A DNA stretch of 64,000 nt from the NCBI GenBank assembly GCA_029227815.1, contig CP118523.1, forward strand, positions 1,612,001 to 1,676,000, in the 5' to 3' direction. Under the pieces are notes generated by a model that was not told the DNA's origin, ran no database searches, and worked only from the letters and a program-made list of their open reading frames with translations. The position numbers and the translations under genes were made by a program. Below are positions 35,592 through 44,292 of this stretch, piece after piece (position 1 is the stretch's first letter; every line of letters begins with the position of its first letter). Source of the stretch: Clostridiaceae bacterium M8S5. GTDB taxonomy: Bacteria > Bacillota > Clostridia > Tissierellales > MCWD3.

Positions 35592-35735
35592 ATGAAGCAT
35601 ATAAAGACTTTAAACACTAAAAATTTAAATAATACAGCTAAAAACGGAGGTTGCGGAGAGTGTCAAACTTCATGTCAATCAGCTTGTAAAACATCTTGTA
35701 CAGTTGGAAATCAAAGCTGTGAGAATAAAAACTAG
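35592..35735 (+). CDS. scfA: SCIFF peptide precursor (six Cys in forty-five residues)
   Basis: A 47-residue peptide. The leader starts MKHIKTLNTKNLNN and the core is CGECQTSCQSACKTSC followed by a sixth Cys in QSCENKN. This is the nearly universal clostridial SCIFF peptide, whose Cys are joined to other residues by thioether bonds made by the partner radical SAM enzyme (ranthipeptide class). The biological role is not established. GGGAGGAC precedes the ATG. A terminator separates it from the maturase gene. Confidence 0.95.
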   Translation: MKHIKTLNTKNLNNTAKNGGCGECQTSCQSACKTSCTVGNQSCENKN

Positions 35736-35741
35736 AAAGAA

Positions 35742-35766
35742 AGTAGTGGAAAACCACTGCTTTTTT
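35742..35766 (+). terminator. Terminator/attenuator between SCIFF precursor and maturase genes
   Basis: AGTAGTGG pairs with CCACTGCT (one G-U), loop AAAA, then six T. Partial read-through would give abundant precursor and little enzyme. Confidence 0.8.
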
Positions 35767-35881
35767 AAACTTATAATTAACTAATATTAATAGTATTTTA
35801 TAAATCCATTTAAATTTCTATTGATTATATAAATAATATGCTGTAGAATGGTAAATGGAATTATAATACAGGAGGAAGCAG

Positions 35882-37234
35882 ATGTTAAAGATACACAAAT
35901 TTGAGCTTAATGAAAAGAAAATAGTCTTAGACATTAATAGTGGAGCTGTCCATATAGTCGATGATATAATTTGGGATGTATTAGATTTATACGATGAAAA
36001 AGATATAAAGGAAATCGAGTTAAAGTTGGAGAATAAGTATAGTAGGCAGTCGATAGACGAAGCGCTAAAAGAAGTGCAGTACTTAGTCAAACAAGGTTCG
36101 CTCTATTCTGAAAGCCAATACCCAGAAGACTTGGACTACAACAAAAACAATTTGGTCAAAGCAATGTGTTTACATATAGCACATGACTGTAACTTAAGGT
36201 GTAGTTATTGTTTTGCTTCACAAGGAGATTATAATAAAGAAGAAAGATTACTAATGCCTTTAGAAGTTGGTAAAAAGGCACTAGAATATCTTGTGCAAAA
36301 TTCAGGTTCAAGAAGAAATTTAGAAGTTGATTTCTTTGGTGGAGAGCCTTTAATGAATTTTGATGTTGTAAAAGAATTAGTCTATTATGGTAGAGAACTT
36401 GAAAAGAAGCATAACAAGAACTTTAGATTTACCATAACTACTAATGCTGTTTTATTGGACAAACCTAAAATGGAGTTTATCAACGAGCATATGAGCAATG
36501 TTGTTATGAGTTTAGACGGCAGAAAAGAAATAAATGATGCTATGAGATTAACTGCAAACAATAAAGGAAGTTATGATTTAATAGTCTCTAATATAGCCGA
36601 GATGATAAAGCTAAGAGGAGATAAAGACTATTTTGTTAGAGGAACATTTACATCTAAGAATTTGGATTTTACAGAAGATGTCAAACACTTTTATGATTTA
36701 GGTTTCAAAAAAACATCTGTTGAACCAGTAGTTACAGACTTAAAACATGATTATGCAATTAAAGAGGAGCACTTGGAAACAATACTAAATGAGTATGAAA
36801 AATTATCTAAATTTTATTTAGATGTAAAGAAAAAGGCTGACAATTTTTCTTTTTTCCATTTTAATATAGACTTAAATCAAGGACCATGTATATATAAAAG
36901 ACTTGCAGGATGTGGAGCAGGATCTGAATATATGGCAGTAACACCAGAAGGAGATTTATATCCATGTCATCAATTTGTTGGCGACTTAGATTTTAGAATG
37001 GGAAATGTATTTGAAGGAATAATAAATAATAATATTAGAGATAATTTTAAAAAAGTAAATGTTCTTAATAAAGAAGAGTGCAAAAAGTGTTGGGCTAGGT
37101 ATTATTGTAGCGGAGGTTGCCATGCTAATGCATATTATTCCAATGGTGATATAATGAATCCTTATAGTGTTGGCTGTGAAATGGAAAGAAAAAGAATAGA
37201 GTGTGCTATATCCGTGCAGGCCAATTTAATATAG
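35882..37234 (+). CDS. scfB: SCIFF peptide maturase (radical SAM/SPASM)
   Basis: A 450-residue enzyme. An N-terminal peptide-recognition region (about 1-85) precedes the radical SAM core with CNLRCSYC (Cys near 103, 107, 110), FFGGEP and the C-terminal SPASM region with further iron-sulfur Cys (GCGAGSEYMAVTPEGDLYPC, CKKCWARYYCSGGCHANA). It forms thioether bridges in the SCIFF peptide. The gene lies 147 bp after the precursor, as in other clostridia. AGGAGGAAG precedes the ATG. Confidence 0.96.
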   Translation: MLKIHKFELNEKKIVLDINSGAVHIVDDIIWDVLDLYDEKDIKEIELKLENKYSRQSIDEALKEVQYLVKQGSLYSESQYPEDLDYNKNNLVKAMCLHIAHDCNLRCSYCFASQGDYNKEERLLMPLEVGKKALEYLVQNSGSRRNLEVDFFGGEPLMNFDVVKELVYYGRELEKKHNKNFRFTITTNAVLLDKPKMEFINEHMSNVVMSLDGRKEINDAMRLTANNKGSYDLIVSNIAEMIKLRGDKDYFVRGTFTSKNLDFTEDVKHFYDLGFKKTSVEPVVTDLKHDYAIKEEHLETILNEYEKLSKFYLDVKKKADNFSFFHFNIDLNQGPCIYKRLAGCGAGSEYMAVTPEGDLYPCHQFVGDLDFRMGNVFEGIINNNIRDNFKKVNVLNKEECKKCWARYYCSGGCHANAYYSNGDIMNPYSVGCEMERKRIECAISVQANLI

Positions 37235-37245
37235 AGGGGGATATT

Positions 37246-37749
37246 ATGATTATTGAATTTGATGGTAAGACTCCTCAATATGATGATTCATGTTTTATCG
37301 CAGAGTGTGCAGTTTTAATAGGGGATGTCAAATTGGGTGAAAATACAAGCATATGGTATAATTGTGTTCTCAGAGGAGATGCAAATAAAATAATAGTAGG
37401 CAAGAATACAAATATACAAGATGGAAGTGTGATTCATGCTAGTGAAGACTTAGCAACAATAATTGGAGATAGTGTAACAGTTGGACACAAAGCAATCCTT
37501 CATGCTTGCAAAATAGGAAATAATGTATTAGTAGGTATGGGATCAATTATACTAGATGGTTGTGAGATTGAAGATAATGTACTAATAGGTGCAGGAAGTG
37601 TTGTTACACCTGATAAAAAAATTGAGGCAGGAAGTTTAGTATTGGGATCACCAGCAAAAGTAGTTAGAAAACTAACAAAAGAAGAGATATCTCAACTAGA
37701 AGCATCTGCTAAAGACTATGTAAATTATGCTAAAAAACACAAAAAATAG
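37246..37749 (+). CDS. Gamma carbonic anhydrase family protein
   Basis: A 167-residue left-handed beta-helix protein made of hexapeptide repeats (VLIGDVKLGENTSIWYNCVL, NVLVGMGSIILDG). His ligands of the family are visible in VIHASED, TVGHKAILHAC. Members hydrate CO2 or act as acyltransferase-like proteins; activity of this subgroup is uncertain. The ATG at 37246 has GAGGGGGAT upstream; an in-frame ATG at 37201 overlaps the maturase and is rejected. It is 11 bp after scfB and before secD. Confidence 0.92.
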   Translation: MIIEFDGKTPQYDDSCFIAECAVLIGDVKLGENTSIWYNCVLRGDANKIIVGKNTNIQDGSVIHASEDLATIIGDSVTVGHKAILHACKIGNNVLVGMGSIILDGCEIEDNVLIGAGSVVTPDKKIEAGSLVLGSPAKVVRKLTKEEISQLEASAKDYVNYAKKHKK

Positions 37750-37774
37750 TTATAACACTTAAGGAGGAGGAAAA

Positions 37775-39034
37775 ATGAATAAAAGGAATTTAGTAATACT
37801 TCTATTGTTATTAGCAGTAGTTGGAGTATTATCATATAGTTCTATTTATGGTTTAAATGTAGGAGATTATGGTTTAAAACCAGTTAAAGATGAAATGAAA
37901 CTAGGCCTTGACTTAGAAGGTGGAGTATTCGTAGTATTAGAAGCACAAACAGATTTAAAAGGTGAAACACTAAAAACTAAAATGCAAGAAGCTAAAACAA
38001 TAATATCACAAAGAGTTGATGGTCTTGGAGTTACACAACCAGAGATAGTTCTAGAAGGTACTAATAGAATTAGAATAGAACTTCCAGGAATAAAAAATAC
38101 TAAAGATGCTTTAACTATGATAGGTAAAACAGCAAAGCTTGAGTTTAAAGATCCTGATGGAAAAGTAATATTAACAGGTGAAAATGTTAGTAAATCAAAC
38201 TATGGATTAGACAGAAATAGAAGACCATCAGTAGATTTAGAGTTTGATAAAGAGGGTGCAAAAAAGTTTAAAGATGCAACAGCTGCTTTAAGTAAAAAAG
38301 CAACAGCAGAGGAGAGAACAATCCCAATAATTTTAGATGGTAAAGTTATATCATCTCCAGTATTACAACCGGGGTTAATAATATCAGATGGTAAAGCTCA
38401 AATAACAGGTAACTTTACACAAGAAACAGCTACAAACTTAGCAACATTGATTAGAGCAGGTGCATTACCTTTAGAAATGAAAGAAGTAGAGTCATCAATA
38501 ATAGGGCCTACATTAGGTTTAGAATCATTAGATAAAAGTATATATGCAGCTGGTATAGGTTTAGCATGTATTTTCGTTTTCATGATAATAATGTATAAAA
38601 TACCTGGATTAATTGCTGATATAGCTTTAACTATATTCATTTTGATAGTACTAGGCTCAATGATAGTAATGAAAGCATCTTTAACATTACCGGGTATAGC
38701 AGGTTTAATACTGTCTATAGGTATGGCTGTAGATGCAAATGTAGTAATATTTGAAAGAATAAAAGAAGAACTAAGAGCTGGAAAAACTATACGTACAGCT
38801 GTAGATGCAGGATTTAAAAGAGCACTTACAACGGTAATGGACTCAAATATAACAACTCTAATAGCAGGTATAGTGTTGTTCTATTTTGGTACAGGGCCGA
38901 TAAAAGGATTTGCCGTTACATTAGTAATAGGTATAGTTGCATCATTGTTTACAGCAGTATTTATAACTAAGTTTTTACTTAAAATTATAATAAGTTTAAA
39001 TATTACTAAAAACAACAAGTTATACGGAGCATAG
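37775..39034 (+). CDS. secD: Protein translocase subunit SecD
   Basis: A 419-residue membrane protein that with SecF uses the proton-motive force to complete protein export. One N-terminal helix is followed by a periplasmic-side domain (LGLDLEGGVFVVLEA, RIRIELPGI) that is shorter than in E. coli, then a five-helix RND domain with GLILSIGMAVDANVVIFERIKEE. Standard for Firmicutes. secF starts 11 bp later. AAGGAGGAGG lies upstream. Confidence 0.96.
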   Translation: MNKRNLVILLLLLAVVGVLSYSSIYGLNVGDYGLKPVKDEMKLGLDLEGGVFVVLEAQTDLKGETLKTKMQEAKTIISQRVDGLGVTQPEIVLEGTNRIRIELPGIKNTKDALTMIGKTAKLEFKDPDGKVILTGENVSKSNYGLDRNRRPSVDLEFDKEGAKKFKDATAALSKKATAEERTIPIILDGKVISSPVLQPGLIISDGKAQITGNFTQETATNLATLIRAGALPLEMKEVESSIIGPTLGLESLDKSIYAAGIGLACIFVFMIIMYKIPGLIADIALTIFILIVLGSMIVMKASLTLPGIAGLILSIGMAVDANVVIFERIKEELRAGKTIRTAVDAGFKRALTTVMDSNITTLIAGIVLFYFGTGPIKGFAVTLVIGIVASLFTAVFITKFLLKIIISLNITKNNKLYGA

Positions 39035-39045
39035 GAGGGAGAAAA

Positions 39046-39921
39046 GTGAATATAATTAAGAGAAGAAATATATTTTTCGCATTATCTGGCCTGCTAATAA
39101 TTGTAGGACTAGTGGTGTTCTTCACAAGCGGATTAAATTTAGCGATAGATTTTACTGGTGGAACATTAATGCAAATAGAATTAGATAAAACAATAGAAGT
39201 TCCTGAAATAAGACAGATAACAGATGGATTTGATAAAAGTGCTGAGATAATACATGCAGGTGATAACAAGAGTCAAATAATAATAAAAACAAAAGAAGAT
39301 TTAAACAATGAAAAGAGACAAAGTGTATTTAATCAGTTTAAAGAAAAATATAAACTAAAAGATGAAGCTTTCTTACAATCAAGAAAAATTGGACCATCTA
39401 TAGGAGAAGAAATAAAGAGAAGAGCAGTATTGTCAGTAGTAGCAGCTACAATAGGAATGTTAATCTATATAACAATTAGATTCCAGTTCTTATATGGATT
39501 ATCAGCAGTAATTGCGTTGCTACATGATGTATTGATAGCAATAGCGTTCTATGCGGTATTTAAAGTTCCAGTAAATAGCTCATTTGTTGCAGCGATACTT
39601 ACAATAGTTGGTTACTCAATAAATGACACAATAGTAGTATTTGATAGAATAAGAGAGAACCTAGGTAAGATGAGAAAAGAAAGCTATGATGATATAATAA
39701 ACACAAGTATATCTCAAACTATAGTTAGATCAATAAATACATCCTTTACAACACTTATAGCAATATCTTCACTATATATATTTGGTGTTGAAGCAGTAAA
39801 AGATTTTGCATTACCACTAATCATAGGTATTGTAGTAGGAACATATTCATCAATATTTATAGCAAGCCCAATATGGTATATCTTTAAAAAAGGTGGACAT
39901 AGTAAAACTAAAAGAGCATAA
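39046..39921 (+). CDS. secF: Protein translocase subunit SecF
   Basis: A 291-residue membrane protein, the partner of SecD. It has the N-terminal helix and AIDFTGGTLMQIEL, then the RND domain with TIVGYSINDTIVVFDRIREN. The start is GTG at 39046 behind AGGAGGGAG. It ends at a terminator 13 bp downstream. Confidence 0.96.
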   Translation: MNIIKRRNIFFALSGLLIIVGLVVFFTSGLNLAIDFTGGTLMQIELDKTIEVPEIRQITDGFDKSAEIIHAGDNKSQIIIKTKEDLNNEKRQSVFNQFKEKYKLKDEAFLQSRKIGPSIGEEIKRRAVLSVVAATIGMLIYITIRFQFLYGLSAVIALLHDVLIAIAFYAVFKVPVNSSFVAAILTIVGYSINDTIVVFDRIRENLGKMRKESYDDIINTSISQTIVRSINTSFTTLIAISSLYIFGVEAVKDFALPLIIGIVVGTYSSIFIASPIWYIFKKGGHSKTKRA

Positions 39922-39933
39922 ATTATAATAAAT

Positions 39934-39970
39934 AAAAGGGACATCTCATTATTTTTGAGATGTCTCTTTT
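39934..39970 (+). terminator. Intrinsic terminator after secF
   Basis: AAAAGGGACATCTCA pairs with TGAGATGTCTCTTTT (one mismatch), loop TTATTTT, with a T-run in the right arm. Confidence 0.85.
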
Positions 39971-40104
39971 AAAATTGAAGGCAAATTTAAGAATCTTTTT
40001 ATTAGAGGAAAAAATCAATATTGGTCGAATAATATAAATATATCTGAAATAATTTTGTAAATTCAGATAAAAAATAACACATACATAAATAAAGAGGTGG
40101 TTGA

Positions 40105-40524
40105 ATGCAAGCTGGTTTTATAGGTTCGTTGATATTTGCTATATTAATTACAATATTTGCACTGCAAAACGCAACTGCAGTAGATGTAAAAATATTATTT
40201 ACAACAGTCACAATGTCACAAGCGCTAGTAATACTAGTATCAGCTAGTTTAGGAGCAATCGTAGTTGCAATATTTGGATTGATAAGAGAGTATAAGGCTA
40301 ATAACAAAATGAAAGAACTTAATAATAATATTAGCGAATTTGAAACTAAAATTAAGCAATATGAGTTAAAAATAAGCGAACTTGAAAGTAAATCTGAAAG
40401 TAAAGAAGATACAAACAAAAAACAAAATGTTGAGGAAAAAAAAGACACAATAGGAGAGTCATTAGGAATATTAGCTAAAAAAAATGATGATGAAAATATT
40501 AATAGAGGATATGAAAGATTGTAA
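40105..40524 (+). CDS. LapA-domain membrane protein
   Basis: A 139-residue protein. Two membrane helices (FIGSLIFAILITIFALQN and ALVILVSASLGAIVVAIFGL) enclose NATAVDVKILF, the pattern of the LapA (YciS) domain. The C-terminal half is a charged coiled coil (about 62-105) and a Lys/Glu tail. In Gram-negative bacteria LapA helps control lipopolysaccharide assembly; the Firmicute role is unknown. AAAGAGGTGG precedes the ATG. Confidence 0.82.
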   Translation: MQAGFIGSLIFAILITIFALQNATAVDVKILFTTVTMSQALVILVSASLGAIVVAIFGLIREYKANNKMKELNNNISEFETKIKQYELKISELESKSESKEDTNKKQNVEEKKDTIGESLGILAKKNDDENINRGYERL

Positions 40525-40532
40525 ATATAAAT

Positions 40533-40589
40533 AACACCCCTCATAGTAGACAATTAAAACAGTTTGATTAGTTTGCTATAAGGGGTGTT
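40533..40589. terminator. Bidirectional terminator between the LapA-domain gene and the minus-strand pair
   Basis: AACACCCC TCATAGTA pairs with TGCTATAAGGGGTGTT around a large loop; a T-rich end follows on the plus strand. It lies between convergent stops. Confidence 0.75.
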
Positions 40590-40592
40590 TTA

Positions 40593-41684
40593 TTATTTCA
40601 AGAAAAATCCTGATACATAGTAATGAAGTGAGTTTGCTTTTTTATTATAAATATCAACTCTCTTTGATAGACTGAAATTTGACCCTTCAATTCCATACAC
40701 GTACAAATACTTACCATCAGTAGAAAACATCTTATTACCAGATATAATTATTTGTGCAAGGTTATGATTAAAAGTTACTAGTTTATGAGATTTAGATTTC
40801 TTATCATATATAGTTAGCTTATTACCAATACCTTGGACAACATTAAAGTGTGAAATATAAAGATTGCCTTGAGTCTGTATAATCTGAAAAGGATAAATTT
40901 CCTTGAGTGGTATACTATTTATAGCATATGTTTTTAGATTTAAGATACTAAGGAGATTAGAAGGTACTTCTTTTTCTGAGGTTTTGTTGTATTTCATTGA
41001 ATTAGTAAAATACATAGAAGTATTATCAAAAACCGCGCCTAATTGGTCATGGCCAAATCTTGACATCTTGATATTTTTAATAATAGATAGGTCATTAGTG
41101 TTTATTATAAATAGTTTTGATTCAATACCGTTATCAGGTGTATTTCTAAAGCCAAATGCATATAGTTTTTCATCATTAACAGCTAATTTTCCTATAAACA
41201 TATTTTTAATAGTTAGAGTAGTTAAATTTTGATTTGTTCGATTATATCTGCTAATTATTGAATTTGAATTTAACGTATTTACCGTATATATAAAATCATT
41301 GTCAACGCAAAAACTATTCATATTTGATTGCTCAATGTTATGAGTTATGTGTTTACCGTTAACCAGATTAAATTCTAGTACAACGGTCAACTCTTTTATA
41401 TTACCGATTCCTTTTGGTATAACAAACATAGAGTTTTCATGAATCTGTGGTAAATCAAAATACGAAGACATTGAGCCGTATTCGAGGTTTATAGAGTTTA
41501 CCTCACTATAGTTATTATCATATAGACTAATAGTGCTTTCGTTGTCTTGAGATGTTGTTTGTATTACACCAACGACGAAATTTGAATTAAATCTATCAGT
41601 TTTAAAATGATAAAATACTAATATTACTAACAAAATTAATGTTATAGCTAAAAGCTTATTTTTTATGATTATTTTATTGCTCAT
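40593..41684 (-). CDS. Membrane-anchored beta-propeller-like protein, unknown function
   Basis: A 363-residue protein with one N-terminal membrane helix (LLAITLILLVILVFYHF) and an extracytoplasmic domain of repeated short strands. Segments such as DDFIYTVNT-like, NDEKLYAFGFRN, QTQGNLYISHFNV and TDGKYLYVYGIEG recur at intervals of 40-50 residues, as blades of a propeller would. No family is recognised. Its start lies inside the end of the amidase gene upstream (11-bp overlap), so the two proteins are co-translated and may act together at the cell surface. Confidence 0.65.
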   Translation of the reverse strand: MSNKIIIKNKLLAITLILLVILVFYHFKTDRFNSNFVVGVIQTTSQDNESTISLYDNNYSEVNSINLEYGSMSSYFDLPQIHENSMFVIPKGIGNIKELTVVLEFNLVNGKHITHNIEQSNMNSFCVDNDFIYTVNTLNSNSIISRYNRTNQNLTTLTIKNMFIGKLAVNDEKLYAFGFRNTPDNGIESKLFIINTNDLSIIKNIKMSRFGHDQLGAVFDNTSMYFTNSMKYNKTSEKEVPSNLLSILNLKTYAINSIPLKEIYPFQIIQTQGNLYISHFNVVQGIGNKLTIYDKKSKSHKLVTFNHNLAQIIISGNKMFSTDGKYLYVYGIEGSNFSLSKRVDIYNKKANSLHYYVSGFFLK

Positions 41685-42294
41685 AGATAGTATAAGTTTT
41701 GTTTGTATTTATAAGCTCAACTGGATGAATTGCAGTCAAATATGAAGCAGTATCAAGATCCAAATCAAATAAATCTTTATAAGCAGCATATACTAATTGA
41801 GAGCAATAGAACTTATCACGAGTCCGTTTGTTAAGGAAATTAAAGTTATAAGGTTTGCCTATCTGTTGATAGCACCAATTAGCTGCCTGAGCATCCTCGG
41901 AATCATTAGTGTCATATGGAGTAACACCATAGCACGTTTTTCTTGTTACATTCCAATCATTTCTTCCAGTGGAGACACCGCTACTATGAGATTCAACAAC
42001 GGTAGAAGTAGACCATATAATAGCAGCATGTCCAAGTTTTATTAAACCTTTATACTTATCCTTAGTTACAAGAATAACACCTTTTCTAGTGGGATAGTTA
42101 CCAAAAGATTTAGTAGATGCACTACAAGCAAAATCATTTAGGTTTTTATGGTCAGCACGAACAGTGGTGGCATCAGCTTTTTCCCAATCTTTTAATAACT
42201 CATTTTCATTAAATGTAAATTGATCATTTGCTAAAACAGGTACACATAAAGATAAAACTACTAATAATACTAATAAAAATTTGAATAATTTCAT
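41674..42294 (-). CDS. Secreted permuted papain-like amidase (C92/YiiX type)
   Basis: A 206-residue protein with a signal peptide (MKLFKFLLVLLVVLSLC, cleavage near residue 22). The permuted NlpC/P60 catalytic elements are in order: GHAAIIW (His near 90), VVESHSSG (Glu near 101), and KFYCSQLVYAAYKDL with the nucleophile Cys near 163. Such enzymes cleave amide or ester bonds in cell-wall peptides, lipids or proteins; the substrate here is unknown. It is first in a two-gene minus-strand operon. A strong site (AAGGAGGAATTT) precedes the ATG. Confidence 0.8.
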   Translation of the reverse strand: MKLFKFLLVLLVVLSLCVPVLANDQFTFNENELLKDWEKADATTVRADHKNLNDFACSASTKSFGNYPTRKGVILVTKDKYKGLIKLGHAAIIWSTSTVVESHSSGVSTGRNDWNVTRKTCYGVTPYDTNDSEDAQAANWCYQQIGKPYNFNFLNKRTRDKFYCSQLVYAAYKDLFDLDLDTASYLTAIHPVELINTNKTYTIYEQ

Positions 42295-42594
42295 TTAAAT
42301 TCCTCCTTTAAAAATAATAATAATTGCTAGAAAAATTGCCTCCTTTCTTAAATATTCTATATATATAGATAAACGAATATTTGTTTTTGTTCCAAAAATG
42401 TAAAAAAATTATTAAATTATTTTAATAATTTGGAAATTAATAGTGTATTGACAAATCACTAAGTATAGTGTTATATTGATTATATTGTACATGTTTAATA
42501 TACACAATTTTAAATCAATAAGATTGCACTTTACTGAAAAATATTTTCTTACAACAAATTGAGTATAAAAAATAATCAAATTAGGAGGAATAGT
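42295..42594. other. Divergent region between the amidase and GPP34-like genes
   Basis: 300 bp of AT-rich sequence containing the promoter at 42448. A second AGGAGG-like string (CTCCTTT at 42353, minus strand) lies upstream of the amidase site. No gene is evident. Confidence 0.45.
42448..42477 (+). promoter_or_regulatory. Sigma-A promoter of the GPP34-like gene
   Basis: TTGACA (42448-42453) and TATATT (42472-42477), spacer 18 bp, or TTATAT with 17 bp. It lies about 120 bp before the start codon. Confidence 0.6.
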
Positions 42595-43206
42595 ATGAAT
42601 AATTTAACATTAAGTGAAAAATTCACATTACTTGCAATGAATGAAAAACGTAAAATCAATTATTTTTTAGGATTACAAAATGGAATATACGTGAGCTCTT
42701 TATTAGAGCTATTCATGGAAAAAATTGTCATAAATTATGATTCAGTAAAGATTGCATCTGTGTTACCTGCAACGCATAGTGAAGTCAGATCAATGTATGA
42801 ATTTATACAAGAAAACGAAAATGAGCGTCTTGATAAAATAATGAAGAGATTTGTTGGTCCGTTTCGTTCACAATCTCGTAAAAAATTAAAATCTGATGTT
42901 ATAGACTCAGTAAATAAAAAAGTTTTTGATAGCGATAATTCAAATGAACATGATGATATTGTTAAAGAAATAATTGAGAATATTCATAAACAGTTTTCTA
43001 AAACTAATGATGTGGAGTCGGTTGTTCTTGCAAAGCTATTAATTGAATTTAAAATAGCTAAACGATATTTTGATAAAGATAAACGTAAAGAACTCAAATC
43101 TCTACTCAAAAATGAAAGTACATTCAGTAGTGAGATAAAAGAAATAATGAAAGTGATAGACTCATTAGCGGTTGTAGGTGCACTAGCAGGTGCAGGAGTA
43201 GTATAA
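42595..43206 (+). CDS. GPP34 (GOLPH3)-like protein
   Basis: A 203-residue protein when started at the ATG at 42595, behind TTAGGAGGAATAGT. The pattern LTLSEKFTLLAMNEKRKIN, then a helix LQNGIYVSSLLELFMEKIVINYD and VLPATHSEV resembles the all-helical GPP34 family, which includes the Golgi phosphoinositide-binding protein GOLPH3 and bacterial members of unknown function. The last residues (AVVGALAGAGVV) are hydrophobic and Gly-rich and might touch the membrane. It precedes an ABC exporter operon but is separated by 225 bp. Confidence 0.5.
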   Translation: MNNLTLSEKFTLLAMNEKRKINYFLGLQNGIYVSSLLELFMEKIVINYDSVKIASVLPATHSEVRSMYEFIQENENERLDKIMKRFVGPFRSQSRKKLKSDVIDSVNKKVFDSDNSNEHDDIVKEIIENIHKQFSKTNDVESVVLAKLLIEFKIAKRYFDKDKRKELKSLLKNESTFSSEIKEIMKVIDSLAVVGALAGAGVV

Positions 43207-43431
43207 TTATTACTATTGGAGATATATTGGTTTTAAAGGTTATAATTTGACTAAAAAGAATTTTATTAAAGCTAGTGGAACTGGTAAATTGACAACTTCT
43301 AAAGGTAATAATGAACTTAATAAATTATGACAATGGTTTAATTAAAATATTTGGGAAAGATAGTATTATAGATAAAAAGAAGATTTAGATTCCAAATATC
43401 ACTAGAATTGCACTAAAGATAGGAGGCTGAG

Positions 43432-44292
43432 ATGCTTAAAATCGAGAATCTTTGTAAAAAATACGATAATTTCCAGCTCAAAAATGTTTCATTTGAAGTA
43501 CCAACTGGCTATATTGTTGGCTTTATAGGTAAAAATGGTGCTGGCAAATCTACAACAATAAAATCAATGCTTAATATAGTTCACCCCGATAGCGGGAGTG
43601 TTACTGTATTTGGTAAAGATTATTTTAAAAACGAACTTCAATTAAAACAGCAAATTGGATTATCAATGGGAGGTTTTGATTATTATCGCAGTAAAAAGAT
43701 AAAAACTCTCACAGAAGTTTATAGACGATTTTTTGAAGAATGGGATGAAGAACAGTATAGGAAGTTAATGGCATATTTTAAACTCAATGAAGATCTTAAA
43801 ATCAAGGAACTTTCCGAAGGTATGCGTTCTAAATATGCTACTACGCTTGCACTTTCTCATAATGCAAAATTGTTGATTTTTGATGAGCCAACAAGTGGTC
43901 TTGACCCAATTGCACGTAACGAATTGCTTGAGTTATTTCAGTCTGTAATTGAAAATGGCGACAAAAGTATTTTATTTTCTACACAAATTACATCAGATTT
44001 AGATAGATGTGCGGATTATATTGTATTTATTCGTGATGGAGAAATAATTGCAAATATGACGAAGGATGATTTGATTGACAGTCACAGAGTTATTGGAGGG
44101 AGCAATAGCCAACTTACAGATGAACTCAGAGCAAAAATGATAGGTGTGCAAAAAAATGCATTTGGATTTAATGGAATGATTCTCACAGAGAATATCCCAT
44201 CAAATATTAATCTAAAGCAATCAACTCCAAATATTGAAGATATCATACTATACTATAATCTGGAGGATGATCATGAAAAATTTGATTTATAA
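43432..44292 (+). CDS. ABC-2 type exporter ATPase
   Basis: A 286-residue ATPase. Walker A is GKNGAGKSTT (about 36-45), Walker B LLIFDEPTSGLDP, D-loop normal. Two motifs are unusual: the signature reads LSEGMRSK, which is seen in the YtrB-like class, and the H-loop reads STQITSDLDR, with Gln in place of the catalytic His. It pairs with the permease that overlaps its 3' end by 20 bp and with the GntR regulator after that, the layout of YtrA-type cell-envelope stress operons. AGGAGGCTG precedes the ATG. Confidence 0.9.
   Translation: MLKIENLCKKYDNFQLKNVSFEVPTGYIVGFIGKNGAGKSTTIKSMLNIVHPDSGSVTVFGKDYFKNELQLKQQIGLSMGGFDYYRSKKIKTLTEVYRRFFEEWDEEQYRKLMAYFKLNEDLKIKELSEGMRSKYATTLALSHNAKLLIFDEPTSGLDPIARNELLELFQSVIENGDKSILFSTQITSDLDRCADYIVFIRDGEIIANMTKDDLIDSHRVIGGSNSQLTDELRAKMIGVQKNAFGFNGMILTENIPSNINLKQSTPNIEDIILYYNLEDDHEKFDL

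Noticed and set aside
43289..43294. TTGACA upstream of the ABC-2 exporter operon
   Set aside because: No acceptable -10 box is found 16-18 bp downstream.
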